Part shown: positions 7,065-14,130 of the stretch, piece after piece
How the letters are laid out: each line of letters starts with the position of its first letter
How positions within the stretch are numbered: position 1 is the stretch's first letter
Translations under genes and position numbers: made by a program
Assembly (NCBI GenBank): GCA_016719485.1
Contig: JADJZB010000010.1
Span: 1-30,711, forward strand
DNA from: Holophagales bacterium
Lineage (GTDB): Bacteria; Acidobacteriota; Thermoanaerobaculia; UBA5066
Length of the DNA stretch: 30,711 nt
Direction of reading: 5' to 3'
The notes under the pieces: generated by a model
The model's database searches: none
The model's input: the letters and a program-made list of their open reading frames with translations, nothing else
What the model was told of the DNA's origin: nothing

Positions 7065-8129
7065 CTACCCTTCGGCGGGCGGGAGGATCGACTCGACGGG
7101 CAGGACGGGGACGGGTTTGGCGTGCATCGCCTCGAGCCGGCTTCCGAGCCAGGTGACGAGGGCGTCGAGGCCCTTGTGGGCCGCGCCCGAGATGGCGAAG
7201 AAGCGCAGCCCGCGGCGCTCGGCGGCGGCCTTCATGGCGGCGATCTGCTCTTCGGAGGCGATCTCGATCTTGTTGGCGCAGAGGACGCGCTCGCGCGCGG
7301 CCAGCTCGGGGGCGAAGGCCTGGAGCTCGCCCTCGATGATGGAGACGGCTTTCTCGGCGGCGGCGTCGGGGTCTTCGGGGTCGAGGGCCGCGGTGTCGAC
7401 GAGGTGGCAGAGGAGGCGCGAGCGCTCGACGTGCCTGAGGAAGCGGATGCCGAGGCCGTGGCCTTCGCTGGCCCCCTCGATGAGGCCGGGGACGTCGGCG
7501 GCGACGAAGGTCTTGAAGCGCTCCCACGAGACGACGCCGAGGTTGGGGACGAGCGTCGTGAAGGGGTAGTCGGCGATCTTCGGGCGCGCGGCCGAGATGG
7601 CGGCGATGAGGGTGGACTTGCCGGCGTTCGGGAAGCCGACGAGGGCGACGTCGGCGAGGAGCTTCAGCTCGAGGGCGAGGGCACGCCGTTCGCCCTCGCC
7701 GCCGGGGTCGGCGCGGCGGGGCGTGCGGTGCGACGGCGTGGCGAAGTGCTGGTTGCCGCGCCCGCCCTTTCCGCCCTGGACGACGACGAAGGACTGCTCG
7801 TGCTCGGCGAGGTCGGCGAGGACTTCGCCCGAGTCGGCGTCCTTGATGACGGTGCCGACGGGGACGGTGATGTCGACGTCGAAGCCCTTCTTGCCCTTGC
7901 AGTTCGAGCCCATGCCGTGCTGACCGCGGCCGGCCGCGAAACGCTTCTTGAAGCGGAAGGGGTAGAGGGTGTTGAAGTTCTCGTCGGCGTGGAAGCGGAC
8001 GCTGCCGCCGTCTCCCCCGTCGCCGCCGTTCGGGCCGCCGTGAGGCTCGCCCTTCTCGCGGCGGAACGCGACACAGCCGTTGCCGCCATCGCCGGCCACG
8101 ACCTGGATCGACGCCTCGTCGAGAAACAT
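7065..8129 (-). CDS. obgE: Obg-family GTPase, ribosome assembly
   Basis: ObgE/CgtA is a 50S-assembly GTPase linked to the stringent response. The glycine-rich Obg domain fills residues 1-158 (for example VAGDGGNGCVAFRREK, GGDGGDGGSV). The G domain follows with G1 GFPNAGKST, G2/G3 region YPFTTLVPN and DVPGLIEGAS, and the NKIE G4 box (CANKIEIAS). It lacks a long C-terminal OCT domain, ending at 354 residues. Position after rpmA is the common bacterial arrangement. The start at 8129 begins at the Obg fold (MFLDEASIQVVAGDGG) as in homologues. Confidence 0.97.
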   Translation of the reverse strand: MFLDEASIQVVAGDGGNGCVAFRREKGEPHGGPNGGDGGDGGSVRFHADENFNTLYPFRFKKRFAAGRGQHGMGSNCKGKKGFDVDITVPVGTVIKDADSGEVLADLAEHEQSFVVVQGGKGGRGNQHFATPSHRTPRRADPGGEGERRALALELKLLADVALVGFPNAGKSTLIAAISAARPKIADYPFTTLVPNLGVVSWERFKTFVAADVPGLIEGASEGHGLGIRFLRHVERSRLLCHLVDTAALDPEDPDAAAEKAVSIIEGELQAFAPELAARERVLCANKIEIASEEQIAAMKAAAERRGLRFFAISGAAHKGLDALVTWLGSRLEAMHAKPVPVLPVESILPPAEG

Positions 8130-8190
8130 TTCCTAGAGACCCGCGCCGGAGGTTTCGGTTCGGGGCGCCGTGAAGGCGCCCCGGCCGGAA

Positions 8191-8478
8191 TCAGCTGGCA
8201 GCAGGAGCCTCGGTGCTCGGGTGCGCGCCAGGCTTGACGCTGACGAAGCGGCCCAGGCGACCCTTGTCCTTGAAGTCGACGATGCCGTCGACCATCGCGA
8301 AGAGCGAGTCGTCCTTGGCGCGGCCGACGTTGTCGCCCGGCTTGAGCGGGGTGCCCCGCTGCCGGACGAGGATCGAGCCACCCGTGACCCACTGGCCCGC
8401 GAAACGCTTCACGCCGAGGCGCTGGGCGTTGGAGTCGCGGCCGTTGCGGGAGGAACCCTGACCTTTTTTGTGAGCCAT
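8191..8478 (-). CDS. rpmA: Large ribosomal subunit protein bL27
   Basis: bL27 reaches the peptidyl-transferase centre with its N-terminus. The sequence starts MAHKKGQGSSRNGRDSNAQR and continues RLGVKRFAGQWVTGGSILVRQRGT, textbook for the family. It has 95 residues. No Firmicutes-type cleaved N-terminal extension is present. It follows rplU by 19 bases. Confidence 0.98.
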   Translation of the reverse strand: MAHKKGQGSSRNGRDSNAQRLGVKRFAGQWVTGGSILVRQRGTPLKPGDNVGRAKDDSLFAMVDGIVDFKDKGRLGRFVSVKPGAHPSTEAPAAS

Positions 8479-8497
8479 AGCAGCGTCCTCGGGTGTC

Positions 8498-8818
8498 TCA
8501 GGCCGAGATCGAGTCGATCCGGACTTCGATGAGGTTCTGGCGGTGCCCGTGGGACCGCTGGTACCCCTTGCGCTTCTTCTTCTTGTAGACGATGAGCTTG
8601 GGGCCCCTCATCTCGCGCACGACGACGCCGTGAACGGCGGCGCCAGCGACGAGCGGAGAGCCGAGACGAAGGGTGTCCCCATCGCCGACGGCCAGGACCT
8701 CGGGCAGCTCGAGCGCATCGCCCTTGACGAAGGTCTTTTTCGGGAAACGCTCGATCTGGATGACGTCGCCCTTGGCGACCCTGACCTGCTTCCCACCAGT
8801 GCGGATAACGGCGTACAT
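8498..8818 (-). CDS. rplU: Large ribosomal subunit protein bL21
   Basis: bL21 begins MYAVIRTGGKQVRVAKGDVI and contains KLIVYKKKKRKGYQRSHGHR, the conserved basic C-terminal segment. I chose the ATG at 8818 over an in-frame upstream ATG because the family begins at M-Y-A-V-I and a strong ribosome-binding site (GGGGGAGGAA) sits just before it. It is the first gene of the minus-strand run; its upstream region is shared with palindrome C and the divergent gene at 9015. Confidence 0.97.
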   Translation of the reverse strand: MYAVIRTGGKQVRVAKGDVIQIERFPKKTFVKGDALELPEVLAVGDGDTLRLGSPLVAGAAVHGVVVREMRGPKLIVYKKKKRKGYQRSHGHRQNLIEVRIDSISA

Positions 8819-8902
8819 CGATTCCTCCCCCGACCTCGGGTCAAAAGGGCCGATGAACATACCGCCGCCCGCCCGGAATGTCAAAGCCCACGAGGAGGGC
8901 TG

Positions 8903-8966
8903 GGGGTCAGGTCTACCTTCTACACTCTACGCGGCCGCGTAGAGTGTAGAAGGTAGACCTGACCCC
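8903..8966. repeat. Palindromic element C (64 bp, perfect)
   Basis: Perfect 32+32 bp palindrome without spacer; arm begins GGGGTCAGGTCTACCTTCTA and continues CACTCTACGCGG. It is the only copy sitting between divergent genes (rplU and the secreted protein), where it occupies promoter space. Confidence 0.95.
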
Positions 8967-8986
8967 ATTCGAGGAGGGGATAAGAT
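8959..8986 (+). promoter_or_regulatory. Possible promoter of the secreted-protein gene, partly inside palindrome C
   Basis: TAAGAT at 8981-8986 is a good -10 candidate about 30 bases before the GTG at 9015. Sixteen bases upstream, the outer end of palindrome C gives CTGACC (8959-8964), a 4/6 match to TTGACA. The match is modest and may be chance. Confidence 0.3.
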
Positions 8987-9014
8987 TGCTGCAAGGCGGC
9001 AGAAGGAGGCTCTC

Positions 9015-9890
9015 GTGGTTCGTGCTTTTCGCGCGGTCTGTGTCGCTCTCGTGTCGCTGGCCCTCGACCTGCCGGCTTTCGGCGCCGGGAAGGTCGTCTT
9101 CTCGACGAAACCGATCGACCCGGCCGCTCCCGCCAGCCTGACGACGACGTTCAAGGCGGGCGAGAGGATCTACGCCCTCATGCAGTGGGAGAAGCCGCTG
9201 GCCGAGGTCTACCCGGGCAAGGACCAGGTGATGCTCCGGCTCGAGATCGACGGGCAGGCGGTGCACTACCAGTACCTGACGTTCAAGAACCCGGGCCTGA
9301 TGAAGTCGAAGGCGCTGCGCGTGGACGTGGCGCCCGACCCGGCGCAGATGACGGCGTACAAGGACCCCGGGCTCGCCTGGGGCGCGGGTCACAAGAACCT
9401 GAAGGTGGGCCCCGAGGCCTACACGTTCTTCCTCGGGCAGCTCTCCCCCGGCCGGCACACTGTGGTGCTGCGCGACTTCGACTTCGGAGAATCGAAGTCG
9501 ACCGGGTCGTTCACGGTGGAGGGAAGCGACTACGCCGCCTACGCCAAGCTCCACGAGCAGATGAAGGGGGCGGTGGCGGCGTCGGCCACGTTCCCCGAGG
9601 CGAAGATGAAGAACGCCGCGCTCGAGGCGGAGATGAAGAAGCTCCTCGGAAACGCGGGCTGGAAGGGGATCAAGCGCCTCGCCATCGTCGACAAGGACTG
9701 GTGGATCGACCGGGTCTCCGGGGGCGACAGCCCGGTGGAGTCGCGCCACATGGCCGCCGCCGCCGAGGCGTGCGACGGGGCCGGCTGCTACTACAAGGTC
9801 TGCACCTTCCACCAGCGCTCGCTCCTCGGCGGAGGCTTCGGCAAGCTGGAGCTGACGGACCAGGGGGAGAGAAAGGCCCTGCCGAAGTAG
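9015..9890 (+). CDS. Secreted protein of unknown function
   Basis: I do not recognise a family. The GTG start is preceded by a good ribosome-binding site (GGAGG, 9005-9009). Residues 1-23 form a signal peptide (MVRAFRAVCVALVSLALDL, then a cleavage-like PAFGAG). The mature part of about 268 residues looks beta-rich in its first half (KVVFSTKPIDP, AGERIYALMQWEKPL, VMLRLEIDGQAVHYQYLTF, HTVVLRDFDFG), like an extracellular beta-sandwich. The second half is helical and charged, then carries WKGIKRLAIVDKDWWIDR and a C-terminal segment with two cysteines (CDGAGCYYKVC has three in total). The C-terminal cysteines might pair in the periplasm. It is flanked by palindromes C and D and seems to be a single-gene unit. 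Confidence 0.75.
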   Translation: MVRAFRAVCVALVSLALDLPAFGAGKVVFSTKPIDPAAPASLTTTFKAGERIYALMQWEKPLAEVYPGKDQVMLRLEIDGQAVHYQYLTFKNPGLMKSKALRVDVAPDPAQMTAYKDPGLAWGAGHKNLKVGPEAYTFFLGQLSPGRHTVVLRDFDFGESKSTGSFTVEGSDYAAYAKLHEQMKGAVAASATFPEAKMKNAALEAEMKKLLGNAGWKGIKRLAIVDKDWWIDRVSGGDSPVESRHMAAAAEACDGAGCYYKVCTFHQRSLLGGGFGKLELTDQGERKALPK

Positions 9891-9901
9891 AGAGGGAGGC
9901 T

Positions 9902-9967
9902 GGGGGTCAGGTCTACCGTCTACACTCTACGCGGTCGCGTAGAGTGTAGACGGTAGACCTGACCCCC
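9902..9967. repeat. Palindromic element D (66 bp, compensated variant)
   Basis: 32-bp perfect arms around GT; arm begins GGGGGTCAGGTCTACCGTCT and continues ACACTCTACGCG. It differs from C and E by T to G at arm position 17 (CCTTC to CCGTC), and the opposite arm carries the matching change, so the stem stays perfect. It lies 12 bases after the secreted-protein stop and 7 bases before the ECF promoter. Confidence 0.95.
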
Positions 9968-9974
9968 TCCTGCT

Positions 9975-10005
9975 TGTGACAAGACGTTGGGGCGGGAACG
10001 TCTTA
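9975..10005 (+). promoter_or_regulatory. ECF-type promoter with embedded inverted repeat
   Basis: TGTGAC (9975-9980) and CGTCTTA (9999-10005), 18 bases apart, match the GTGAC/CGTC layout of many ECF-sigma autoregulated promoters. The region also contains a perfect 8-bp inverted repeat, AAGACGTT-ggggcggg-AACGTCTT (9981-10004), which could bind a dimeric regulator or simply reflect promoter sequence. Transcription would begin at about 10012, at the sigma ATG, suggesting a leaderless mRNA. Confidence 0.55.
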
Positions 10006-10011
10006 CGTACG

Positions 10012-10596
10012 ATGGAACTCGTCATGGACGTCGAAGCTCCCGCGGGCCCTGGTCGGGATGTGGAGTGGGCCGCGGCGCTGCGGGGCTCCTTCCAGGCTCT
10101 CGCCGGGGGCGATGCCGCGGCCCTCGAGACGATCTGGGAGGTGGCGAGCCGTCGGCTCTACGGGCTCGCGCTCTGGCGGACCGGGAACGCGGAAGACGCG
10201 AGCGACGTGGTGCAGGAGGTCTTCGTCCGGCTGGCTTCCCGGCGGGTGGAGCTCTCGCGGGTGTCGACGCCGCACGTGTGGCTCCTGGCTGTGACGCACA
10301 ACGCCGCCATGGATCGTGTGCGGCGCCGCGAGCGCCGACGTTCCGAGCCGATCGAGAGCGCCGCGCTCGTGGCCGCCCCGGTGCACGACCCCGGACGAAG
10401 GGTCGAGGCCGAGCGGATGTCGCGGCTCCTTGCCGAGCTGCCCGAGGCCCAGCGCGAAGCCGTTGCGCTGCGGCACGTCGAGGGGTGCTCTTACCGCGAG
10501 ATCGGGCGCATCACCGGCGTGCCGACGTTCACCGCGGCGAGCCGCTGCCGTCTCGGGCTCGCGCGTCTTCGGCGGCTGATGGAGGGATTTCGATGA
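10012..10596 (+). CDS. ECF-family RNA polymerase sigma factor
   Basis: Sigma region 2 spans about residues 25-95: the core helix ends LALWRTGNAEDASDVVQEVFVRL (region 2.2, the D-A-x-D-x-x-Q-E-V-F signature), then VWLLAVTHNAAMDRVRRRERR (2.3-2.4). Region 4 has LPEAQREAVALRHVEGCSYREI and the recognition helix GVPTFTAASRCRLGLARL. Region 3 is absent, as in ECF factors. A GTG at 9976 would extend the frame, but it lies inside the predicted promoter, so I use the ATG at 10012; 10024 is the alternative. The stop overlaps the next ATG (ATGA), coupling it to a membrane protein that probably acts as its anti-sigma. Confidence 0.88.
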   Translation: MELVMDVEAPAGPGRDVEWAAALRGSFQALAGGDAAALETIWEVASRRLYGLALWRTGNAEDASDVVQEVFVRLASRRVELSRVSTPHVWLLAVTHNAAMDRVRRRERRRSEPIESAALVAAPVHDPGRRVEAERMSRLLAELPEAQREAVALRHVEGCSYREIGRITGVPTFTAASRCRLGLARLRRLMEGFR

Positions 10597-10928
10597 ATCG
10601 CGACGACCTGTTCCGGGGCTTCGAGCCCCCTCCCCCGCCGCCCGGGCTGCGCGAGGCTGCGCTTCGGGCCGGGCGCGCGGCGATGGCCGCCTCCCCAGCG
10701 CCCGACCGCTGGACGGCTCTCTTCACGAGCCGGAGCCTGCGCGTCGCCTGGCTGACCGCCGTCCTCGTCCTCACGTTCGCCCACGCCCGCGTCCCGCGGG
10801 AGGGCCGTGCCGTCGTCACCGCGGCAGGCGCCGAGCTCGAGCTGACCGAGGTCGCGCAGCTCTCCCGCCTTGCCGAGAACTCCCCGCGCGCTGCCGCGGG
10901 TTTTGCCCTCGAAGGAGGTCCGCTGTGA
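10593..10928 (+). CDS. Small single-pass membrane protein, putative anti-sigma factor
   Basis: 111 residues: a short cytoplasmic part (MNRDDLFRGFEPPPPPPGLR and a basic Ala-rich helix), one membrane segment (SLRVAWLTAVLVLTFAHARV, about residues 48-67), and about 45 outside residues. No conserved zinc-binding H-x3-C-x2-C is present. The role is inferred from size, topology and 4-base overlaps on both sides (ATGA with the ECF sigma, GTGA with the next gene). By sequence alone I do not recognise it. Confidence 0.7.
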   Translation: MNRDDLFRGFEPPPPPPGLREAALRAGRAAMAASPAPDRWTALFTSRSLRVAWLTAVLVLTFAHARVPREGRAVVTAAGAELELTEVAQLSRLAENSPRAAAGFALEGGPL

Positions 10929-12019
10929 ACCGCTCCCGAACCTACGTCCTCGGTGCCCTCGCGCTCGTGATCGCCCTCGCAGCCACGCTCGGCGTGCGGC
11001 TCCTCCGCGCCGAGGACCGGGGCGCGCCGGGCCACCCGGCGCTGAACCTCCTGCGGCACACCGAGGCCGCCCCCGCAGCCCGTGTCCCCGCCCCGGCCGC
11101 CCTCCCCGCAGGACTGCTCGAGGTCCCCTACTGGGGCTCGCCGGCCGGCATGGACGGCTGGCCCGTCGCGTTCCGGACCGACCTCGACCTCCTCGCGCCG
11201 CTCGGCGACGGGCCCGCGAATGCGGCCCTCTGGCTGAAGGACTTCACGAGGCCCGACGGGCCGCGATTCGCGGAGGCGGAGGCCGCGATGAAGCGCCGGG
11301 TGGACGGCGCCCGGGACCTCGGGAAGGTCCTCCCGCCGGACGATCCGCTCCTCAGGGAGGCCGAGCCGTGGGCCGACCAGGCGACGATGCGCTTCTACCC
11401 CGACATCCTTCCGATCCGGGGATTCGAGACGCCGATCCCGAACCTCCTCGTGTCGCTGAACGTGGCGAAGTCGTGGGTCTCGCGCGCGCTGGCGGATCCC
11501 GATGCCCCTGGCGCCCTCGACGACTGCCGAAGGGCCATCCGCTGGGGGCGCCTGCTCCGCCAGGAAGGGACGACCGTCATCCAGGACCTCGTCGGCCTCG
11601 CGTGCATCCGGAGCGGCGCGCAGGGGATCTACGAGATCGCCTCACGCCGCGGGGAGGCGCCGACGGCGCTCGTGGCCGCGATCGTCCTCGGAGAGCACGC
11701 CCCGCAGAGGCTACGCACGCAGCAGCTCGTCACGAAGCTCTCGGTCCTCGACGAGGGAGGCTTTCGGATCACCGACCGCAAGGTCGAGGAGCTCGCCGAG
11801 GCGATCCGCACGCTGCCCGACCTGCGATTTCGCGGCGAGGCGATCATCCAGATGGCGATCGTCCGGAGCGTCGGGACGAGGGACCAGCGCGAGCGCGCCG
11901 AGGAGGCCCTGCGCGGGGCCGCCGCGACGAAGGACCCCGTGCAAGCCGCTCTCGTCCGCTGGGCGCAGGGATCGGACTTCTCGAAGAGCGATCTCCTGAA
12001 GATGGCCGGCGCCGAGTAG
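10925..12019 (+). CDS. Membrane-anchored extracytoplasmic protein of unknown function
   Basis: The GTG start overlaps the previous stop. An N-terminal membrane anchor or uncleaved signal (SRTYVLGALALVIALAATLGV, residues 3-23) is followed by a Pro/Ala-rich linker (to about residue 65) and a largely helical domain with alternating hydrophobic and charged stretches (for example PNLLVSLNVAKSWVSRAL, DDCRRAIRWGRLLRQEGTTV, RAEEALRGAAATKDPVQAAL). The helix-pair spacing is reminiscent of TPR/HEAT-like solenoids, but I cannot name a family. It has 364 residues. As third member of the sigma/anti-sigma operon it may be the sensor, or a function under the sigma's control. Confidence 0.72.
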   Translation: MNRSRTYVLGALALVIALAATLGVRLLRAEDRGAPGHPALNLLRHTEAAPAARVPAPAALPAGLLEVPYWGSPAGMDGWPVAFRTDLDLLAPLGDGPANAALWLKDFTRPDGPRFAEAEAAMKRRVDGARDLGKVLPPDDPLLREAEPWADQATMRFYPDILPIRGFETPIPNLLVSLNVAKSWVSRALADPDAPGALDDCRRAIRWGRLLRQEGTTVIQDLVGLACIRSGAQGIYEIASRRGEAPTALVAAIVLGEHAPQRLRTQQLVTKLSVLDEGGFRITDRKVEELAEAIRTLPDLRFRGEAIIQMAIVRSVGTRDQRERAEEALRGAAATKDPVQAALVRWAQGSDFSKSDLLKMAGAE

Positions 12020-12026
12020 GGAGCTG

Positions 12027-12091
12027 GGGGTCAGGTCTACCTTCTACACTCTACGCGGGCCGCGTAGAGTGTAGAAGGTAGACCTGACCCC
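12027..12091. repeat. Palindromic element E (65 bp)
   Basis: 32-bp perfect arms around a single G; arm identical to element C (GGGGTCAGGTCTACCTTCTA, CACTCTACGCGG). It lies between the convergent ends of the sigma operon and trxB. Confidence 0.95.
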
Positions 12092-12113
12092 ATCTTGGGG
12101 CAGCGCCCCCGGC

Positions 12114-13049
12114 TCAGTGCGCGAGCCAGCGCTCGACGTCGATGGCGCTCTTGCAGCCTTCGCCGGCGGCGCTGACGGCCTGGCGGTAGATGTGGTCGGC
12201 GACGTCGCCGGCGGCGAAGACGCCTTCGACCGACGTGTAGGTCGTCGGGTGCTTCACCTCGAGGTAGCCGACGTCGTTCATCGCGAGCTTGCCGCGGAAG
12301 ATCTTCGTGTTGGGCTCGTGGCCGATGGCCGAGAAGTAGCCCTTCACCGGGATCTCGCGCTCGGCGCCGGTCTTGAGGTTCTTCACGCGGATGCCGGCGA
12401 CGCCGGTCTCGGGCTCGCCGAGGATCTCGGTGATGGTGCTGTCCCAGAGGACCTCGATCTTCGGGTTGTCGAGGGTGCGCTGGGCCATGATCTTCGAGGC
12501 GCGGAACTCGTTGCGGCGGTGGACGAGCCAGACCTTCGTCGCGAACTTGGTGAGGAAGTTCGCCTCTTCCATGGCGGTGTCGCCGCCGCCGACGATGGCG
12601 ACCTCCTTGCCGCGGAAGAAGAAGCCGTCGCACGTGGCGCAGGCGGAGACGCCGTGCCCCATGAGCTTCTGCTCGCTCGGGAGGCCGAGGTACTTGGCCG
12701 TGGCGCCGGAGGCGATGATGAGGGCGTCGCACGTGACCTTCGCGCCGCTCTCGAGGGAGAGCGTGAAGGGGCGCTTGTCGAGGTCGGCGTCGACGACGGT
12801 GTCGGTGGCGACCTCGGTGCCGAAGCGGACGGCCTGCTTGCGGGTGACGTCCATCAGCTCGGTGCCCTGGATGCCGTGCTCGAAGCCGGGGTAGTTCTCG
12901 ACCTCGGTCGTGGTGGTGAGCTGCCCGCCCGGCTGGACGCCCTCGAGGACGAGAGGCTCGAGGTTGGCGCGGGAGGCGTAGATGGCGGCGGTGAGGCCCG
13001 CGGGCCCCGACCCGATGATGACGACCTTGTAGTGGCTCTTGTTCGGCAT
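12114..13049 (-). CDS. trxB: Thioredoxin reductase
   Basis: NADPH-dependent FAD disulfide reductase of the thioredoxin system. The FAD-binding loop GSGPAGLTAAIYASRA is at residues 13-28, the redox-active CATC at about 140-143 (ACATCDGFFF), the NADPH loop GGGDTAMEEANFL after it, and the second FAD motif GVFAAGDVADHIYRQAVSAA near the C-terminus. Length 311 residues is typical. The ATG at 13049 follows a GAGGAAA ribosome-binding site. It is divergent from rubrerythrin, a plausible pairing for oxidative-stress defence. Confidence 0.96.
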   Translation of the reverse strand: MPNKSHYKVVIIGSGPAGLTAAIYASRANLEPLVLEGVQPGGQLTTTTEVENYPGFEHGIQGTELMDVTRKQAVRFGTEVATDTVVDADLDKRPFTLSLESGAKVTCDALIIASGATAKYLGLPSEQKLMGHGVSACATCDGFFFRGKEVAIVGGGDTAMEEANFLTKFATKVWLVHRRNEFRASKIMAQRTLDNPKIEVLWDSTITEILGEPETGVAGIRVKNLKTGAEREIPVKGYFSAIGHEPNTKIFRGKLAMNDVGYLEVKHPTTYTSVEGVFAAGDVADHIYRQAVSAAGEGCKSAIDVERWLAH

Positions 13050-13060
13050 GGTTTCCTCGC

Positions 13061-13075
13061 TGTAGACCTGACCCC
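13061..13075. repeat. Terminal remnant of a palindromic element
   Basis: TGTAGACCTGACCCC equals the outer end of an element arm (reverse complement begins GGGGTCAGGTCTAC). It is followed by GAAAGGGG, forming a tiny CCCC-GAAA-GGGG hairpin. It lies between the divergent trxB and rubrerythrin genes. Confidence 0.6.
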
Positions 13076-13115
13076 GAAAGGGGAGTTTACTGCGGGCTCA
13101 GACAGGAGGTTCCGG

Positions 13116-13538
13116 ATGGCCGATCTCAAGGGAACGAAGACTCACGCCAACCTGCTGCGCGCCTTCGCCGAAGAGAGCCAGGCGAACCGTCGCTACCTCT
13201 ACTTTGCCGACAAGGCCGACATCGAGGGCTACCCCGAGATCGCCGGCAACTTCCGCGACACGGCGGAAGGAGAGACGGGGCACGCGCACGGCCACATGGA
13301 CTTCCTCAAGGCCGCGGGCGACCCGGCCACGGGTCTCCCGTTCGGCACGACCGAGCTGAACCTCGAGGCGGCGGTGGAGGGCGAGACGTACGAGGCCACG
13401 CAGATGTACCCGTCCTTCGCCAGGACCGCCCGCGAGGAGGGCTTCACCGAAGTGGCCGACTGGTTCGAGACGCTCGCGCGCGCCGAGAAGTCGCACGCGA
13501 ACCGTTTCGCGAAGATGCTCGCGAGCCTTCAGGAGTAA
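13116..13538 (+). CDS. Rubrerythrin-like di-iron protein (no rubredoxin domain)
   Basis: A four-helix di-iron peroxidase-type protein. Iron-ligand helices are recognisable: AFAEESQANRRYLYFA, RDTAEGETGHAHGHMDFL, LEAAVEGETYEATQMYP and ARAEKSHANRF, giving the E/ExxH pattern of rubrerythrins. With 140 residues it stops before the C-terminal rubredoxin (Cys4) domain, so its electron donor must be separate. The ATG at 13116 has a GGAGGT ribosome-binding site six bases upstream; longer in-frame starts would run into trxB. Likely removes hydrogen peroxide. Confidence 0.93.
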   Translation: MADLKGTKTHANLLRAFAEESQANRRYLYFADKADIEGYPEIAGNFRDTAEGETGHAHGHMDFLKAAGDPATGLPFGTTELNLEAAVEGETYEATQMYPSFARTAREEGFTEVADWFETLARAEKSHANRFAKMLASLQE

Positions 13539-13630
13539 ACCCCGACTTCCTTCCCGTTGGAGAACGGCGCTCTTCTCGAGGCGGCGTCGCGACCCTCTTT
13601 TCGAAATCGCCGTGTGGTAGATTTTTCGGG

Positions 13631-14119
13631 ATGCTCCTCTACATCCTGCGTCACGCCGAGGCGGAAGCCCTTTCCCCGAGCGGTCTCGACGCGGACCGCG
13701 CCCTCACCGACGCGGGTACGAAACGGATGAAGCTCGTGGCGCGCGCCATCGCGAGAATGGAGCCTGGGTTCGACGCGATTCTCCTCTCGCCGCTGCTGCG
13801 CGCCCGGCAGACGGCCGAGCCGGTGATCGCGGCGTGCCGCTTCAAGGGTGAGCCCATCGTCACGGAGGCGCTGCTCCCCGGCTCGGACCCGATGAGCATT
13901 CTCTCGGAGGTGGAGACGGCGGAGTGGAAGTCGGTGCTCCTGGTGGGCCACGAGCCTCACATGGGGCGCCTCGTCGGCCGCCTCGTCTCGGGGCGCAAGG
14001 ACGTGGAGGTGCCGATGAAGAAGGCGGCTCTCGCCGTCTTCGAGCTCCACCCCCACCTCGCCCCCGGCCACGCCGAGCTGAAGTCCTACCTCCCCCCCCG
14101 CATCCTCGAACGCCTCTAA
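13631..14119 (+). CDS. sixA: SixA-like phosphohistidine phosphatase
   Basis: Histidine-phosphatase (phosphoglycerate-mutase-like) fold: catalytic YILRHAEAE at residues 4-12, the arginine motif ILLSPLLRARQTAEPV and the second histidine in VLLVGHEPHMGRLV. Length 162 residues fits SixA, which dephosphorylates histidine on phosphotransfer or PTS proteins. There is no clear Shine-Dalgarno before the ATG; TAGATT at 13617-13622 could be a -10 giving a nearly leaderless transcript. Confidence 0.88.
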   Translation: MLLYILRHAEAEALSPSGLDADRALTDAGTKRMKLVARAIARMEPGFDAILLSPLLRARQTAEPVIAACRFKGEPIVTEALLPGSDPMSILSEVETAEWKSVLLVGHEPHMGRLVGRLVSGRKDVEVPMKKAALAVFELHPHLAPGHAELKSYLPPRILERL

Positions 14120-14130
14120 CCCGAGGAGGA

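Noticed and set aside
5433..8237. Very long plus-strand open frame (934 codons) antisense to rsfS-nadD-obgE-rpmA
   Set aside because: Gly/Glu/Asp/Val-rich low-complexity translation typical of the antisense of high-GC genes; the minus strand carries recognised proteins throughout.
9976..10011. GTG at 9976 as start of the ECF sigma factor
   Set aside because: It lies in the predicted -35 element of the operon's own promoter and adds residues not expected for the family.
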